A stretch of 64,000 bases of DNA from Paenibacillus sp. D2_2 (GCF_031199965.1 NZ_CP133605.1:129501-193500); one strand, 5' to 3'. Positions 53,609-63,132 are shown, numbered from the stretch's first letter. Translations and numbers: made by a program. Notes: generated from the sequence alone by a model not told the origin.

Positions 53609-54505
53609 ATGCCTAGAATAGCTTCACCTGCATGGCGAATAGCACTCGCAATTGTCGCTAACATCACAGCGCTGCTCACGATTATGCTTCCGTTTGTGTT
53701 AACAGGAACACTGAATTTTGTACTGGAGAATTATGGTGTTCAATCCGTTATGAATATCGTTGTTGGGGTAATAGGAACAGTAGTGACTTTTATGATTTAT
53801 CGGTATGTGGATCGTAAGCCGGTACGTAAGCTTGGTTTTACTTTTCGAAGAAAGGATGTTTTATTTTCAATCGGAGTATTGGTATTAACGCTTTTGAACG
53901 CTTTAGTAGGATTGTGGTTTATACAGGGCGTTCACAGCTATATTACGGTACAATTTGATGCTTCTCGAATTTTAAATGGCACGTATATTTCCCTGCTGCT
54001 ATTGGCTTTCGTCGCTTGGATCATCGCATCGATGCAGGAAGAGGTATTGAGTCGGGGGTATTTACTAGCTCAATTGCAGCGTCTTGGATTAAAAAATGCA
54101 ATCTTGATTTCTTCGCTGCTCTTTCTGCTTGTGCATATTCCTTTTCGCGGACTTCATCTGTATCATGCCATTAGTATTGTGATGGGAGGCATCGTGTATG
54201 CCTATATGTACCTCAAATCCGGCTCCCTATGGGTATCCTGTGTGGCACATGGGATTTATGATTTTGTAGATGCAATCCTGTTTAATGTGAATGATGTATC
54301 CTTGTTCGTACTCCAAGATTCAATCTCGATGGGAGATAAGCTCCCTTATAAAATCGTGCTGGCGCTGTGTATGCTTGGATTCACTTACTTGATCTATGGA
54401 AGGAATAATGGCGTAATGACACCAAGCGAGAATTTACAGCAGCTGTGGGGGCTGCGTACACTAAGCGCTACTCCTACACCATCACTGGAAGCACAGAAAT
54501 TGTAG
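53609..54505 (+). CDS. CPBP-family intramembrane metalloprotease
   Basis: 298 aa from ATG 53609, with ATGGAGG 8 nt upstream. Seven or eight membrane helices. The three Abi/CPBP motifs are present: EExxxR in MQEEVLSRGYLL, FxxxH in SLLFLLVHIPF, and the final HxxxD in CVAHGIYDFVD. Related proteins process membrane substrates or confer bacteriocin self-immunity. Last gene of the TetR-regulated operon, which contains two other membrane proteins. Confidence 0.88.
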   Translation: MPRIASPAWRIALAIVANITALLTIMLPFVLTGTLNFVLENYGVQSVMNIVVGVIGTVVTFMIYRYVDRKPVRKLGFTFRRKDVLFSIGVLVLTLLNALVGLWFIQGVHSYITVQFDASRILNGTYISLLLLAFVAWIIASMQEEVLSRGYLLAQLQRLGLKNAILISSLLFLLVHIPFRGLHLYHAISIVMGGIVYAYMYLKSGSLWVSCVAHGIYDFVDAILFNVNDVSLFVLQDSISMGDKLPYKIVLALCMLGFTYLIYGRNNGVMTPSENLQQLWGLRTLSATPTPSLEAQKL

Positions 54506-54522
54506 ACCATGATCAGAAACGT

Positions 54523-54568
54523 ATAGAAACGCTGGACGTCCTTACTGGATGCTCTAGGCGTTTCTATT
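54523..54568 (+). terminator. Terminator of the CPBP operon
   Basis: ATAGAAACGC pairs with GCGTTTCTAT across a 26-nt region; weak T-tract. Confidence 0.6.
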
Positions 54569-54577
54569 ATGCTTAAC

Positions 54578-54605
54578 TTGACCATACCGACAGTTGGTAT
54601 AGAAT
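54578..54605 (+). promoter_or_regulatory. TetR gene promoter with operator
   Basis: TTGACC (54578-54583) and TAGAAT (54600-54605); the 16-bp spacer contains TACCGACAGTTGGTA, the same palindrome type as upstream of 52920. Indicates autoregulation. Confidence 0.75.
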
Positions 54606-54689
54606 AAAAGGAATGGAGCCTATGGAACGACTTTGTTTGCTATCTCACGACATTCGCGGGCTTATATGATACCAGAAGGAGGAGCGTTG

Positions 54690-55274
54690 ATGTCGAAATC
54701 ATCGCAACGTACCGCAAGCTTTGAGCTCATTCTCGAAACCGCAGAGCAATTAATTCTTGAAAAAGGCTGTCGACAAACGACCCTGCAAGATATTATTGAG
54801 CGTTCTGGATTATCCAAAGGTGCAATTTATCATTATGTATCTGGAAAAGACGAGTTGTTCGGATTGATACTAAAATCAAAGTTCGAGGCACTTCATGATC
54901 GGTTTACATCCGCGGTCGCGGAGACAGCTGTGGGAGATGCAGTTCCACCCATTAAGCTGATTACCGGAGGAATGATGGATAGCGGCAGTGTAACGAACAA
55001 AATATTTACGTATCTGTTAGGACAATGCGATAATGAGAAAATTATGGCCATATTGCGGGAGCTGTATCAATTTTCGCTGAAAATGGCAATAGACTGGATC
55101 GAGACCGGACAGAAGGCCAATGCGATTCCGAAAACGGTCGATGCTCATAAAATTGCTTCGCTGTTTATTATTTTTACTTATGGGATGCGTGTGCATCATG
55201 TGATTGCAGAAGTAGGAGATGAAGGCATTCAATTCGATGATGTATTTCGATTTATCTCGGGTGCATTACATTAA
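54690..55274 (+). CDS. TetR-family repressor
   Basis: 194 aa; AAGGAGG is 7 nt before ATG 54690. The N-terminal HTH reads ILETAEQLILEKGCRQTTLQ, DIIERSGLSKGAIYHYVSGK and DELF. The C-terminal ligand domain is YxiS/TetR_C-like helical. Predicted to repress its own gene and the membrane/CPBP operon through the shared TACCGAC-type palindrome. Ligand unknown. Confidence 0.9.
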   Translation: MSKSSQRTASFELILETAEQLILEKGCRQTTLQDIIERSGLSKGAIYHYVSGKDELFGLILKSKFEALHDRFTSAVAETAVGDAVPPIKLITGGMMDSGSVTNKIFTYLLGQCDNEKIMAILRELYQFSLKMAIDWIETGQKANAIPKTVDAHKIASLFIIFTYGMRVHHVIAEVGDEGIQFDDVFRFISGALH

Positions 55275-55320
55275 AGGGGACTATGCCCAAGCTTATAAAT
55301 TGAACTATCCAAACTATCAG

Positions 55321-55347
55321 AAGGTCTTCCGTCAGGAAGGCCTTTTT
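55321..55347 (+). terminator. Terminator after TetR gene
   Basis: AAGGTCTTCC / GGAAGGCCTTTTT. Confidence 0.85.
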
Positions 55348-55430
55348 GCATATTTTTTATCGTTCTGCATAGCTTATTTTTTGCTATAATAGCGTAGACT
55401 CATGGAAAATTTAGGGTGGAGCTGAGCGCT

Positions 55431-56075
55431 GTGAAGAAAATGCATTCCCCACAGAAACATTCAGTCATAATCAGTATTGCGATAACCATTTGTTGCAATG
55501 GAATTCTCCCATACTTGATATATATATGGCTCAAAGATGACATGTCTAGTCTCACAGCGTTAATTATCGCCACCACGGTACCGCTTCTTGAGAATATGAT
55601 TTATTTTGCAAAATATCGCAAGCTGGATACCTTTGGACTTTTGATGATCAGTACATTTCTTCTCTCGATTATACTCGCGATCAGTGGAGGTAACGAGAAG
55701 ATGGTACTGCTGCGAGAATCATTTGTGACGGGGTTCGTAGGTGCTTTGTTTATTAGTTCTCTCGCCTTTGAAAAACCGCTGATCTATCAGTTTGCTCAAC
55801 GCTTTGTGTCGCAAGTAAAAGCAAATATATTTGCAGAAAGATGGTCACATCCGTATATTCGCTTTGTTTTTCGGCTAATGACGGTCGTCTGGGGGCTGAT
55901 GATGCTGGGTGAAGCTATGCTTCGTATTTACTTGATTCAACGATATACGACAAAAGCTTTTTTATGGATATCTCAGCTGCTGTTTTATGGTGTAATAGGT
56001 ACGACGATCCTATGGACACTGTTCTATCGCCGTTATGCTAGTCAGAAGTATTTACGTTTGATGCAAATAAAATAA
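55431..56075 (+). CDS. VC0807-like membrane protein
   Basis: 214 aa from GTG 55431 (GGGTGGAG 9 nt upstream); TATAAT at 55385-55390 gives a promoter. Five to six helices (ISIAITICCNGILPYLIYIW; ALIIATTVPLLENMIYFAKY; FGLLMISTFLLSIILAISGG; FVTGFVGALFISSLA; LMTVVWGLMMLGEAMLRIYL; LLFYGVIGTTILWTLFYRRY), the pattern of the VC0807 family of unknown function. First of three genes that run in the same direction with small gaps. Confidence 0.7.
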   Translation: MKKMHSPQKHSVIISIAITICCNGILPYLIYIWLKDDMSSLTALIIATTVPLLENMIYFAKYRKLDTFGLLMISTFLLSIILAISGGNEKMVLLRESFVTGFVGALFISSLAFEKPLIYQFAQRFVSQVKANIFAERWSHPYIRFVFRLMTVVWGLMMLGEAMLRIYLIQRYTTKAFLWISQLLFYGVIGTTILWTLFYRRYASQKYLRLMQIK

Positions 56076-56099
56076 AGAGAAGTAAGGTGGAGAAAAACA

Positions 56100-56749
56100 A
56101 TGACCATAATTGATAAATTGGCAACTTCACTTCATCGCAAAGATGAAGGCCCTAATCAGGAACTGGCAAAAGAGATTGCTAACCGAGATGACCGTGCTGC
56201 CGTGAAGGAGCTGGTTGACAACCTGCATCACAGTGACAAAAACATTCAAAGCGATTGCATTAAAGTGCTCTATGAAATTGGGGACCTCCAACCGTCTTTA
56301 ATTGCTGAATACATTCAAGAGTTCGTAGCAATGCTTGATCATAAAAACAATCGGCTTGTATGGGGGCTATGACTGCACTTGATGCAATCACTCTTGAGAA
56401 TCCGGAAGCCATTTATGGAGTGCTTACAAAAATTATTGATACAGCTGACAAAGGATCGGTCATCACCAAAGACCACGGAATTAATATCCTGATTAACCTT
56501 TGTTCTGTCCAACCATATGCTGATCATGCATTCGCTTTACTCATCAAACAACTGAAGAGCAGTCCGATAAATCAACTGCCCATGTATGCGGAGAATGCCA
56601 TATCCATCGTTAATGATACAAACAAAGCGCTCTTCATAGAGACGCTTTCCTCACGGCTCGATGATATTGAAAAAGACACCAAGCGAAAGCGGGTGGAGAA
56701 AGTGATAAAGAAATTGAACTCGCGACTTCATGAGGTTTCTAGTACATAA
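56100..56749 (+). CDS. HEAT-repeat-like protein (frameshifted as read)
   Basis: About 216 aa; one G is missing at 56362-56366, joining NNRLVWG to AMTALDAITLENPEAI. All-helical with repeated pairs (DRAAVKELVDNLHHSDKNIQ; DCIKVLYEIGDLQPSLIAEY; FALLIKQLKSSPINQLPMYA), so an armadillo/HEAT-type scaffold. AAGGTGG 9 nt before the ATG. 25 nt after the membrane gene and 36 nt before the zinc-ribbon gene, so probably one operon. Partner unknown. Confidence 0.7.
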
Positions 56750-56785
56750 ATTTAAACCGAAAGGTAGAGGAGGTAAGGAGGTAAA

Positions 56786-58726
56786 ATGTTTTGTAATCAT
56801 TGCGGGTTCAAACTAGCCAATAACGCTAGATTTTGTTCGGGTTGCGGGACTGCTGTACAAGGGAGGCCACAGCATTTGGTACAATCAGTACATAATGAGA
56901 CGCCAGCGCTTGTCCAGAAATTTCAGCAAAATACAGAGGTTTTTAATTTGTTGGGTTATGAAGTATCAATACCGAAAGCGACAGGGGCTTATGTCTCGAT
57001 TCGTAACGAATTTCAGCAATTAGCTCAAGAAGCTTGGAATCGGATGTCTTGGAACTTTGATACTCAGTACCGTAGTCTGGATGATTTAGTTTGTTATGGG
57101 GAAGACGATGCGGATGACATTTTTGATTCTGCCTGTGAATATGCAATCAATTTGCTGAGGAGCAAAGGCGTTTACAACATAAATATGAATCGATTTATTG
57201 AAGTATCTTTGGGATATATCGGTTATTGGGAGACTAATTTTGATGATATCCAAGAGGAACTCGCCAATGCATTAGGTAATGCGTCCACTAGCGCGGAAGT
57301 GAGCAGAATAAAAAGCGAAATTTTTAAGGATCCAGAGACTAAGAGAATACTTTGCATGTCCGTATACTTTGATGTTTTTTTCTTTCATCGGGCCGTGATA
57401 GAGTGTCTTAATGACAGTGAGCTGCTGAAAATAGCAGAGTCATACACTAGTAGTGAACAAGAAGAGGCTATGATCATATATAGTAATATTATGAATGGAA
57501 GTGTGAGGAACGAAGATCTTGGGCGCATGATTATAGAGATCTTAAAGAAATACCCGTTTGAGCTGGACTTCTATGAACTTGCCCTGAAGTATACTTCGGA
57601 GGAAGTTCATTATGGTCTAATCGATTACGCCCGCTATTTTAATATGCCTATTGATGAGTTGATCCAGAACCTCCATACAGATGCTGAGAATAGGGAACGT
57701 CTAGCAGATTTCTTCGGTGAATTTACGGTGGAGCTGGAGAATAGGCTTCAGTATAATAATCTATTTCAATCCATTAAATTTGAGTTGCCGGAAGACCCGA
57801 TACGCGCCATACAGAAAGTATTCTTCTCCCTTCAAAATGAGTCAATTATATCCTATGTGTTCCTATTACAAGGAGATCTCGACGAGAGGGCTGCGAAAAA
57901 GTTAGAAAATGTGAAGGGTTCATATGCACCTATTCAAGATGAGAATCCGATACTTCTGTTCGATAATACTGCCTTCGGAAGTGCCAAAGATGGCTTCTTA
58001 ATTACTGACCAGAGGATATATGTTCATAATATGCTGGAGAAGGAATGGAGTAGTGACTTACAAGAGATCCAGGAGATGTATCTATCGGATAACTTAATGT
58101 ATATTGACGGGAAATCAGTGGGTATTAATCTAATTAGCAGCAAAGATCGAGACGACTTCTATGAGTTTGTAGAACTTTTGCTGTTCGTTCTGAAATACAA
58201 TGATAGGATTGGCATAAACAACAGATACTTGGATTATAATTGGACTCCTTCTGCGGAACAATCTATGAATTATGAGGTCATGGGCACAGTATCTACTACT
58301 TCTAATTGGGTGATGAATACAGATGAGGTTATTGAGGATATTAAGAACAGAGTCTTAGGTATCAGGAATGTAGATATCCGCAAATATGTATTTATCGAGA
58401 ACGAAAACGAGAAGGTTATTAAGAAGTTCCAGAATGCCCTTGAATCATATGCTAATCTAGAATTCGATGAGAGACCTGTAGTTCTCTTCGATAATACTGT
58501 CTTTGGTAGTGCCAAGGATGGCTGCTTAATTACCAATCGACGAATTTACATACATAACATGCTTCAAAAGCCAGTTTCCATTGATATTAGAAGTATAATA
58601 TCGGTGGAATTGAAGGATACCGACTTATTGATTAATCAGTATGCAGTGGGGATTAATATGATCTCTTCATCCGATAGGGCTGAGTTCAAAGCTCATATGG
58701 AGGATTATATAAATAGATTGAAGTAA
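56786..58726 (+). CDS. Zinc-ribbon protein with two PH-like repeats
   Basis: 646 aa. MFCNHCGFKLANNARFCSGC is an N-terminal double-CxxC zinc ribbon. A helical region covers about 60-350. Then two homologous domains with ILLFDNTAFGSAKDGFLITD and VVLFDNTVFGSAKDGCLITN followed by RIYVHNML / RIYIHNML: a YokE/PH-like beta fold repeated about 200 residues apart. No signal peptide or membrane helix, so cytosolic or membrane-peripheral. Follows the HEAT-like gene; strong GAGGTAAGGAGG upstream. Function unknown. Confidence 0.65.
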   Translation: MFCNHCGFKLANNARFCSGCGTAVQGRPQHLVQSVHNETPALVQKFQQNTEVFNLLGYEVSIPKATGAYVSIRNEFQQLAQEAWNRMSWNFDTQYRSLDDLVCYGEDDADDIFDSACEYAINLLRSKGVYNINMNRFIEVSLGYIGYWETNFDDIQEELANALGNASTSAEVSRIKSEIFKDPETKRILCMSVYFDVFFFHRAVIECLNDSELLKIAESYTSSEQEEAMIIYSNIMNGSVRNEDLGRMIIEILKKYPFELDFYELALKYTSEEVHYGLIDYARYFNMPIDELIQNLHTDAENRERLADFFGEFTVELENRLQYNNLFQSIKFELPEDPIRAIQKVFFSLQNESIISYVFLLQGDLDERAAKKLENVKGSYAPIQDENPILLFDNTAFGSAKDGFLITDQRIYVHNMLEKEWSSDLQEIQEMYLSDNLMYIDGKSVGINLISSKDRDDFYEFVELLLFVLKYNDRIGINNRYLDYNWTPSAEQSMNYEVMGTVSTTSNWVMNTDEVIEDIKNRVLGIRNVDIRKYVFIENENEKVIKKFQNALESYANLEFDERPVVLFDNTVFGSAKDGCLITNRRIYIHNMLQKPVSIDIRSIISVELKDTDLLINQYAVGINMISSSDRAEFKAHMEDYINRLK

Positions 58727-58757
58727 GCAAGTTGTTAATTTGCATAGTCCAGTTCGC

Positions 58758-58807
58758 CTACTCCATCGAAAACCCGACCTTAAGAGGTCGGGTTTTCGAT
58801 GGAGTAG
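58758..58807. terminator. Bidirectional terminator
   Basis: Perfect 23-bp stem around a TAAG loop (CTACTCCATCGAAAACCCGA then CCT). Serves the zinc-ribbon gene on + and the VOC gene on -. Confidence 0.9.
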
Positions 58808-58810
58808 CAT

Positions 58811-59206
58811 TTATTTCGCGTTCTTATCAGGCTGATGAATACCAAACGTATTTCCTTCGGTATCAATGTAATACCCTTGCCAAGCCATTCCGGGCAACGC
58901 ATACTTGGGCAATGCGAGTTTGCCTCCGAGATTAAGGATTTTCGTCTCGGTAGAATCGTAGTCTTCCACTCCCATCGTACATGCATAGCCGTTCATAGAT
59001 TGTCCGGGTTGTGGGGATGCGCCATGACGTTGCATCAAAGCGCCGTTGATTCCTAATTCATTTGCATCGCCTGTCACAGCTCCGAAATAGGGCATTCCGG
59101 CATACTCGCTCCAATCCTCAAACGTCCATCCAAATATTTCTCCATAAAATTTCTTAGCGCGTTCCATATCATCGACATGAATCTCGAAGTGAACTAATCT
59201 ACCCAT
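58811..59206 (-). CDS. VOC-family (glyoxalase-like) protein
   Basis: 131 aa, one vicinal oxygen chelate module pair: MGRLVHFEIHVDDMERAKKF, FYGEIFGWTFEDW, and the end GYYIDTEGNTFGIHQPD with the usual metal Glu position. AGGAGGT precedes the ATG. Similar to CDP/bleomycin-resistance-like VOC proteins; substrate unknown. Single gene. Confidence 0.85.
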   Translation of the reverse strand: MGRLVHFEIHVDDMERAKKFYGEIFGWTFEDWSEYAGMPYFGAVTGDANELGINGALMQRHGASPQPGQSMNGYACTMGVEDYDSTETKILNLGGKLALPKYALPGMAWQGYYIDTEGNTFGIHQPDKNAK

Positions 59207-59349
59207 GATTACCTCCTACGTTTTCGCTTACTTACATTTTTTGTGTTATATTGGCTATCTCCATCTTTATTTCCTTCATCATTATTGTAATTATTTAAAA
59301 TAATTATTCAGTTTTGCATCTCCCAAATTACACAATATACCATTTTGTA

Positions 59350-59613
59350 ACATGACAAAAGTACTGACAACGCTCACTATTTGAACGTCGTTTTTTGTAA
59401 TATATTAGTTTTGAAGTATTTTAGGTAGCTGATCGCAAAACATTGGTAGTATCCATCAAGGAAGGATTCTTTATACGAAAGGACGGAAGAGCGGTGACAA
59501 GAGCAGAAGTCACTATCATGCTGCAACAATTGTTGAAGAAGTCTGATCTGATTTAATTGGTGAAGCAACTAGCAGAGAAAGACCGCCTGAAAAGGCGGTC
59601 ACTTTGCTTTTTA
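59350..59613 (+). pseudogene. SLH gene remnant with upstream site and terminator
   Basis: 59491-59556 encodes AVTRAEVTIMLQQLLKKSDL then I-stop, matching the last residues of the giant SLH protein (MTRAEVAAIIQRLLQKSDLI). About 130 nt before it, TTGTAACATGACAAAAGTAC then TGACA resembles the TGTCACATGACA region of the SLH genes at 24 and 27.6 kb. A terminator (GACCGCC / GGCGGTC) follows at 59578-59613. Most of the gene is deleted. 59207-59349 is empty. Confidence 0.6.
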
Positions 59614-59629
59614 TGATATTTACTTACGC

Positions 59630-60930
59630 TCAGGCCTCTGCCATTAACTGCTCATACCAGGTACGGACATCATGCTCGAGTCGGCTTGCGATTTCCGGGA
59701 AATCATCCTTTACATTCACTCGTTCTCCTGGATCGACTTCTAGGTCCGAGAGATGTATGTCATCAGGCTGCAAACGGTCAAAATCCAGTTTTCCGCCCAG
59801 TACCAGCTTCCATTTGCCTTCACGAACGGCAAGCTGACTGCCATATTCCCAGAAAATTTGTTTATGCGGCGTTTTTTCGCCTTTTGTGATCATGTCCACC
59901 ACACTAACCCCATCGATTTTGTCAGGTGAAGGTACACTCAACCGGCAAAATCCATCACGGTAGGGAGAATATCTGCCATCATGCCGACTTCGTCGCAGAT
60001 CTGTTCCGCAGGAATCACTTTAGGATATACGAGGATTGCAGGTTCTCGGATTCCGCCTTCGAACAGGCTTCCTTTATGCCCGCGGAAGATCCCAGCGCTG
60101 CCACCATAATATACGTCTTCCGTACCATCCAGGAAATTGCGCGACTCCGAAGACGGACCGTTGTCACTGGAGAAAAAGACAAGAGTGTTCTCGTCGATGC
60201 CGTTCCGCTTCAAAGCAGCCATGATATCCCCGACACCGTCATCCACGGCGGAGATCATCGCCGCCATGAGCTGGCGGTCCCGCGGCAGATGCTTGTAACG
60301 ATTCATGTATTTTTCCGGCGCATGCATCGGGTAATGAGGAGCATTATAAGCAGCATATAGGAAGAACGGCTTGTCCGCCGCCCGGTTCCGTTCGATGAAA
60401 TCCACCGATTTATCCGTAATCAAATGAGTCAAATATTCGCCGTCATGCCAAACCTCATCCTCATTGCTCCACAGATCATGTACGGGATTCGTCTGCGGCA
60501 TTCCCCAATAAAAAATATGGGAGAAATAGTCCACGCAACCAGCCTGGAAACCAAAATATTCGTCGAAGCCGCGTGCATTCGGCTTTGTTTCTTCCGCTGA
60601 ACCTAAATGCCATTTTCCGTATAAGGCCGTGTTGTAACCGAATTCCTTCAAGTGTTCCGCTAGTGTCTTCGCTTCTGGCTTCAGCCCTGCTGTGCCTCTC
60701 TTGCCCTCCAAAATATGGCTCACGCCCGTTTTTGCGGGGTATAGCCCCGTAAGAAGGGAAGCCCTGGACGGAGAACATACGGGAGAGTTAGAATACCAGT
60801 TGGTAAACCGGACGCCTTTCTCGGCAAGCGCATCTAAGTGAGGGGTACTTATCGCGTCCGATCCATAACATCCTAAATCACCGTATCCCAAATCATCACA
60901 ATAAATGACTACAACATTCGGTTTCGTCAT
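59630..60930 (-). CDS. Sulfatase (arylsulfatase family; frameshifted as read)
   Basis: About 433 aa; one T is missing near 59940, joining TVMDFAG to LSVPSPDKIDG. Hydrolyses sulfate esters, here probably of polysaccharide. VVVIYCDDLGYGDLGCYGSD holds the metal-binding Asp pair, VCSPSRASLLTGLYP holds the Cys-x-Pro-x-Arg formylglycine site, and LYGKWHLG and FFSSDNGP are further active-site motifs. No signal peptide visible, so intracellular unless the start is wrong. Needs a formylglycine-generating enzyme or anaerobic maturase, not in the window. Confidence 0.9.
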
Positions 60931-61120
60931 TGAAACTCATACCTTTCTTTTTATTGTGTTATGTCCCAGCGGTCATAGGCATCCTGAGTTTCCTGTTGTT
61001 AGCGCCTCATTTATGATTGTATTTCAAAGGAGGATGCTGAGACTGCTTGTCTTCATTCTTCCATAAAGCGTTTTCTTTTTCAAGATTCATAGATTCTTGT
61101 TATGAGTAAGGCCGCTTTGA

Positions 61121-61426
61121 TCACCAGCCGAAAGTTATAAGTATTACTAACGCGAGCACCCATAGCAGTGGTAGATTCGCCGTGATATAGGCCCATTTAA
61201 TAGAGGTATATTTGTAGAACAACCAGCAAAAATACGACAGAAGGGGTCCCAACGGATAACTGATTAGAATTATTGCAAAGGCGTAGTCGGACCAGTGTAA
61301 GGTTCTGCTGGAGGGACCATCACCTGAAAAGGCAACAATGATGAGCATCACAGGATATAGCAGTAGGCTTAGGCCATAGAGAATATTCAAACTAAGCAAA
61401 ATACTAAATGCTTTTGGATTTTTCAA
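61121..61426 (-). CDS. Small three-helix membrane protein
   Basis: 101 aa from TTG 61426, with GGGAGGA 7 nt upstream; the longer open frame runs back through a terminator and is not credible. Helices: FSILLSLNILYGLSLLLYPV, YAFAIILISYPLGPLLSYFC, and ANLPLLWVLALVILITFGW. Family not recognised. 60931-61120 shows no gene. Confidence 0.6.
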   Translation of the reverse strand: MKNPKAFSILLSLNILYGLSLLLYPVMLIIVAFSGDGPSSRTLHWSDYAFAIILISYPLGPLLSYFCWLFYKYTSIKWAYITANLPLLWVLALVILITFGW

Positions 61427-61523
61427 TAAGAGTCCTCCCGATGGGAACAAAGTCTTAATGCTACATGTTATTATAGGGTCACTTGGAAAATCTGACAATC
61501 CGTGCATATATCTTAAAGAATCC

Positions 61524-61564
61524 ATAAAAAAACCACTAGACCTAACGTTTAGTGGTTTTTTTAC
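61524..61564. terminator. Bidirectional terminator
   Basis: AAAAAACCACTAGA / TTTAGTGGTTTTTT hairpin, A-run on one side and T-run on the other. Ends transcription of the SGNH gene on the minus strand. Confidence 0.85.
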
Positions 61565-61586
61565 GGAAGAGATCCGACCGCAAGTT

Positions 61587-62231
61587 TTACTTTGTGGGAA
61601 AAGATACGGAACTAATCCCGTGGCAATAACTCGAATGTCCTCGATCATTGGGATGGATGGGTAAATGTCCGCTCAACGCATCTTCTATTTTCCCATTTTG
61701 ATATCCATATATAAGGTCTGCCTGTTTTCCTTCAAACCACTTATGGGCGGGAACGACAATCACATTAAAATGATGGGCTAGTTCGGTAATAATTTGGTTT
61801 AGTCCGCTTATCGATTCGACGGCAAGAGGGCTGTTTGGAAATGGATTGTATTGCGTGCAGCAAATGATCCGGGCACGACTTCCTTTTCTGATGTGAGTAA
61901 AGATGCCGCCTAAATTACGCTTATAGCTGGCAACAAATTGATTTATGGCTAGTGGCTTTTTACTTTTAAGAGAAGCTAGTGCCGTATTGGCTAAATCTAC
62001 TCCTCCGATCCATACAGATACGACAGAGGAATGATGGATGACAGGGTCTCCCCGCCATATCACCGCATCCAATAGTTCGCGGCTGGTCCAGCCAGGCTGA
62101 GCCAGAACGAACCCACGAACCCTGCATGAGTCTGAATTTATGGCAGATACGGCTAATCGTGGATAGGACTTTGCCAACGAAGAGGCATTTTCCCCATAGG
62201 TGATGGAATCTCCAAGAGCTGTATAGATCAT
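61587..62231 (-). CDS. SGNH/GDSL hydrolase (C-terminus uncertain)
   Basis: About 214 aa from ATG 62231 (MIYTALGDSITYGENASSLA). Block I GDSITYGE has the nucleophile Ser; VSVWIGGVDLAN is a G-x-N-D-like block III with Asn-to-Val/Asp variation; IHPNDRGH holds the His. Lipase/acylesterase-type activity on unknown substrate. The last 20 residues look out of frame: another frame gives RVIATGLVPYLFPQ after NDRGH, suggesting an extra base near 61641 and a compensating change. Monocistronic. Confidence 0.78.
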   Translation of the reverse strand: MIYTALGDSITYGENASSLAKSYPRLAVSAINSDSCRVRGFVLAQPGWTSRELLDAVIWRGDPVIHHSSVVSVWIGGVDLANTALASLKSKKPLAINQFVASYKRNLGGIFTHIRKGSRARIICCTQYNPFPNSPLAVESISGLNQIITELAHHFNVIVVPAHKWFEGKQADLIYGYQNGKIEDALSGHLPIHPNDRGHSSYCHGISSVSFPTK

Positions 62232-62469
62232 AAGAACATCATCAACCCCACCCTTAATCATATATACAACGTAATTAGAACATCTCAGAGATAGTATATT
62301 CAATCATGCACAGGTGGTTTGGACATTCATAATGAGTGCTTCGTTAAGAGCAGCTCTTTTATTTCATGAATAGCGATTTGATTCAAATCTGGTTGCTTCA
62401 AGGCGATTATGCAATATAGTAGGAGTGCGATTATGAATCATTTTAGCATCTAAGCGTCAGTATAAAAAG

Positions 62470-62501
62470 AAGGAGCTATCGGCTATATCCGATAACTCCT
62501 A
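62470..62501 (-). terminator. Terminator of the isochorismatase-like gene
   Basis: Minus strand AGGAGTTATCGG / CCGATAGCTCCT then TCTTTTTAT. 62232-62469 otherwise empty. Confidence 0.8.
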
Positions 62502-62530
62502 GTATTCTGGCTATTCGCCGTTGGCTGGTT

Positions 62531-63070
62531 TCATTTTGCAATTGTTATTAGATCAGTCCGCGTTAATACAGCCTGGTTGCGTGATCCAGGACTATTAAGC
62601 AGATGCCATGCTGTGTACTGTTCAGGATATAGAGTGGAGGCAGGCATCCCGTCAACGGGAACCGCGACATGATATCCACGGAATGCAGCAGCTACAACGG
62701 TATGCAGAACGGCCCCATTTGCTGCGTAGCCCGTTATAATAACGGTTTGTATATGATTTTTCTGCAAAATACTGTCCAAATCCGTGTTATAGAATTTATC
62801 TACGTTTGATTTAACAATCGGATCTGTAGGGGAAGGATCTAATTGCTGATTAATATCAGAAGGATCTCCGGTATGTGTAAGACTATAGACAACTAACATT
62901 CCTGCCTCACGTGCCTTAGTCAATAAGTTCTTGATTCTAGGGATGGAGGCCATACAACGGTGATTGTTACATATCGAATTCTCCATATCCAAAATAAGGA
63001 GTGCAGTAGTTCTAGGGTTAATATAGATTGCTTTTAACTCGGGTGCAGGTGGGGGATGACAGCGTTCCAT
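62531..63070 (-). CDS. Isochorismatase-fold protein lacking the catalytic Cys
   Basis: 179 aa. ALLILDMENSICNN carries the conserved Asp and VKSNVDKFYNTDLD the Lys of the cysteine-hydrolase triad. The nucleophile segment, normally TG...T-x-x-C-V, reads VIITGYAANGAVLHTVVAAA with Ala at the Cys position. As in EntB-type isochorismatases, which also lack the Cys, it may be a different hydrolase or a non-catalytic binder. Starts 61 nt past the gmd stop on the same strand and overlaps a small frame. Confidence 0.75.
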   Translation of the reverse strand: MERCHPPPAPELKAIYINPRTTALLILDMENSICNNHRCMASIPRIKNLLTKAREAGMLVVYSLTHTGDPSDINQQLDPSPTDPIVKSNVDKFYNTDLDSILQKNHIQTVIITGYAANGAVLHTVVAAAFRGYHVAVPVDGMPASTLYPEQYTAWHLLNSPGSRNQAVLTRTDLITIAK

Positions 63071-63128
63071 TCGTCGATGATTGTATCGTCAGATCGCCAT
63101 TTACCACATTCAGGACAATAATATCCCT

Positions 63129-63132
<4 letters not shown>
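63034..63132 (-). CDS. 32-aa single-CxxC peptide
   Basis: [20 protein letters not shown], then [12 protein letters not shown]. The ATG overlaps the gmd stop (ATGA) and its 3' part overlaps the start of the isochorismatase-like gene, so it could be a coupled small protein or a chance frame. One CxxC pair could bind zinc only as a dimer. Confidence 0.3.

Noticed and set aside
61427-61648. N-terminal extension of the small membrane protein
   Set aside because: It would read through a strong bidirectional terminator and over the end of the SGNH hydrolase gene; the TTG at 61426 with a good ribosome site is preferred.
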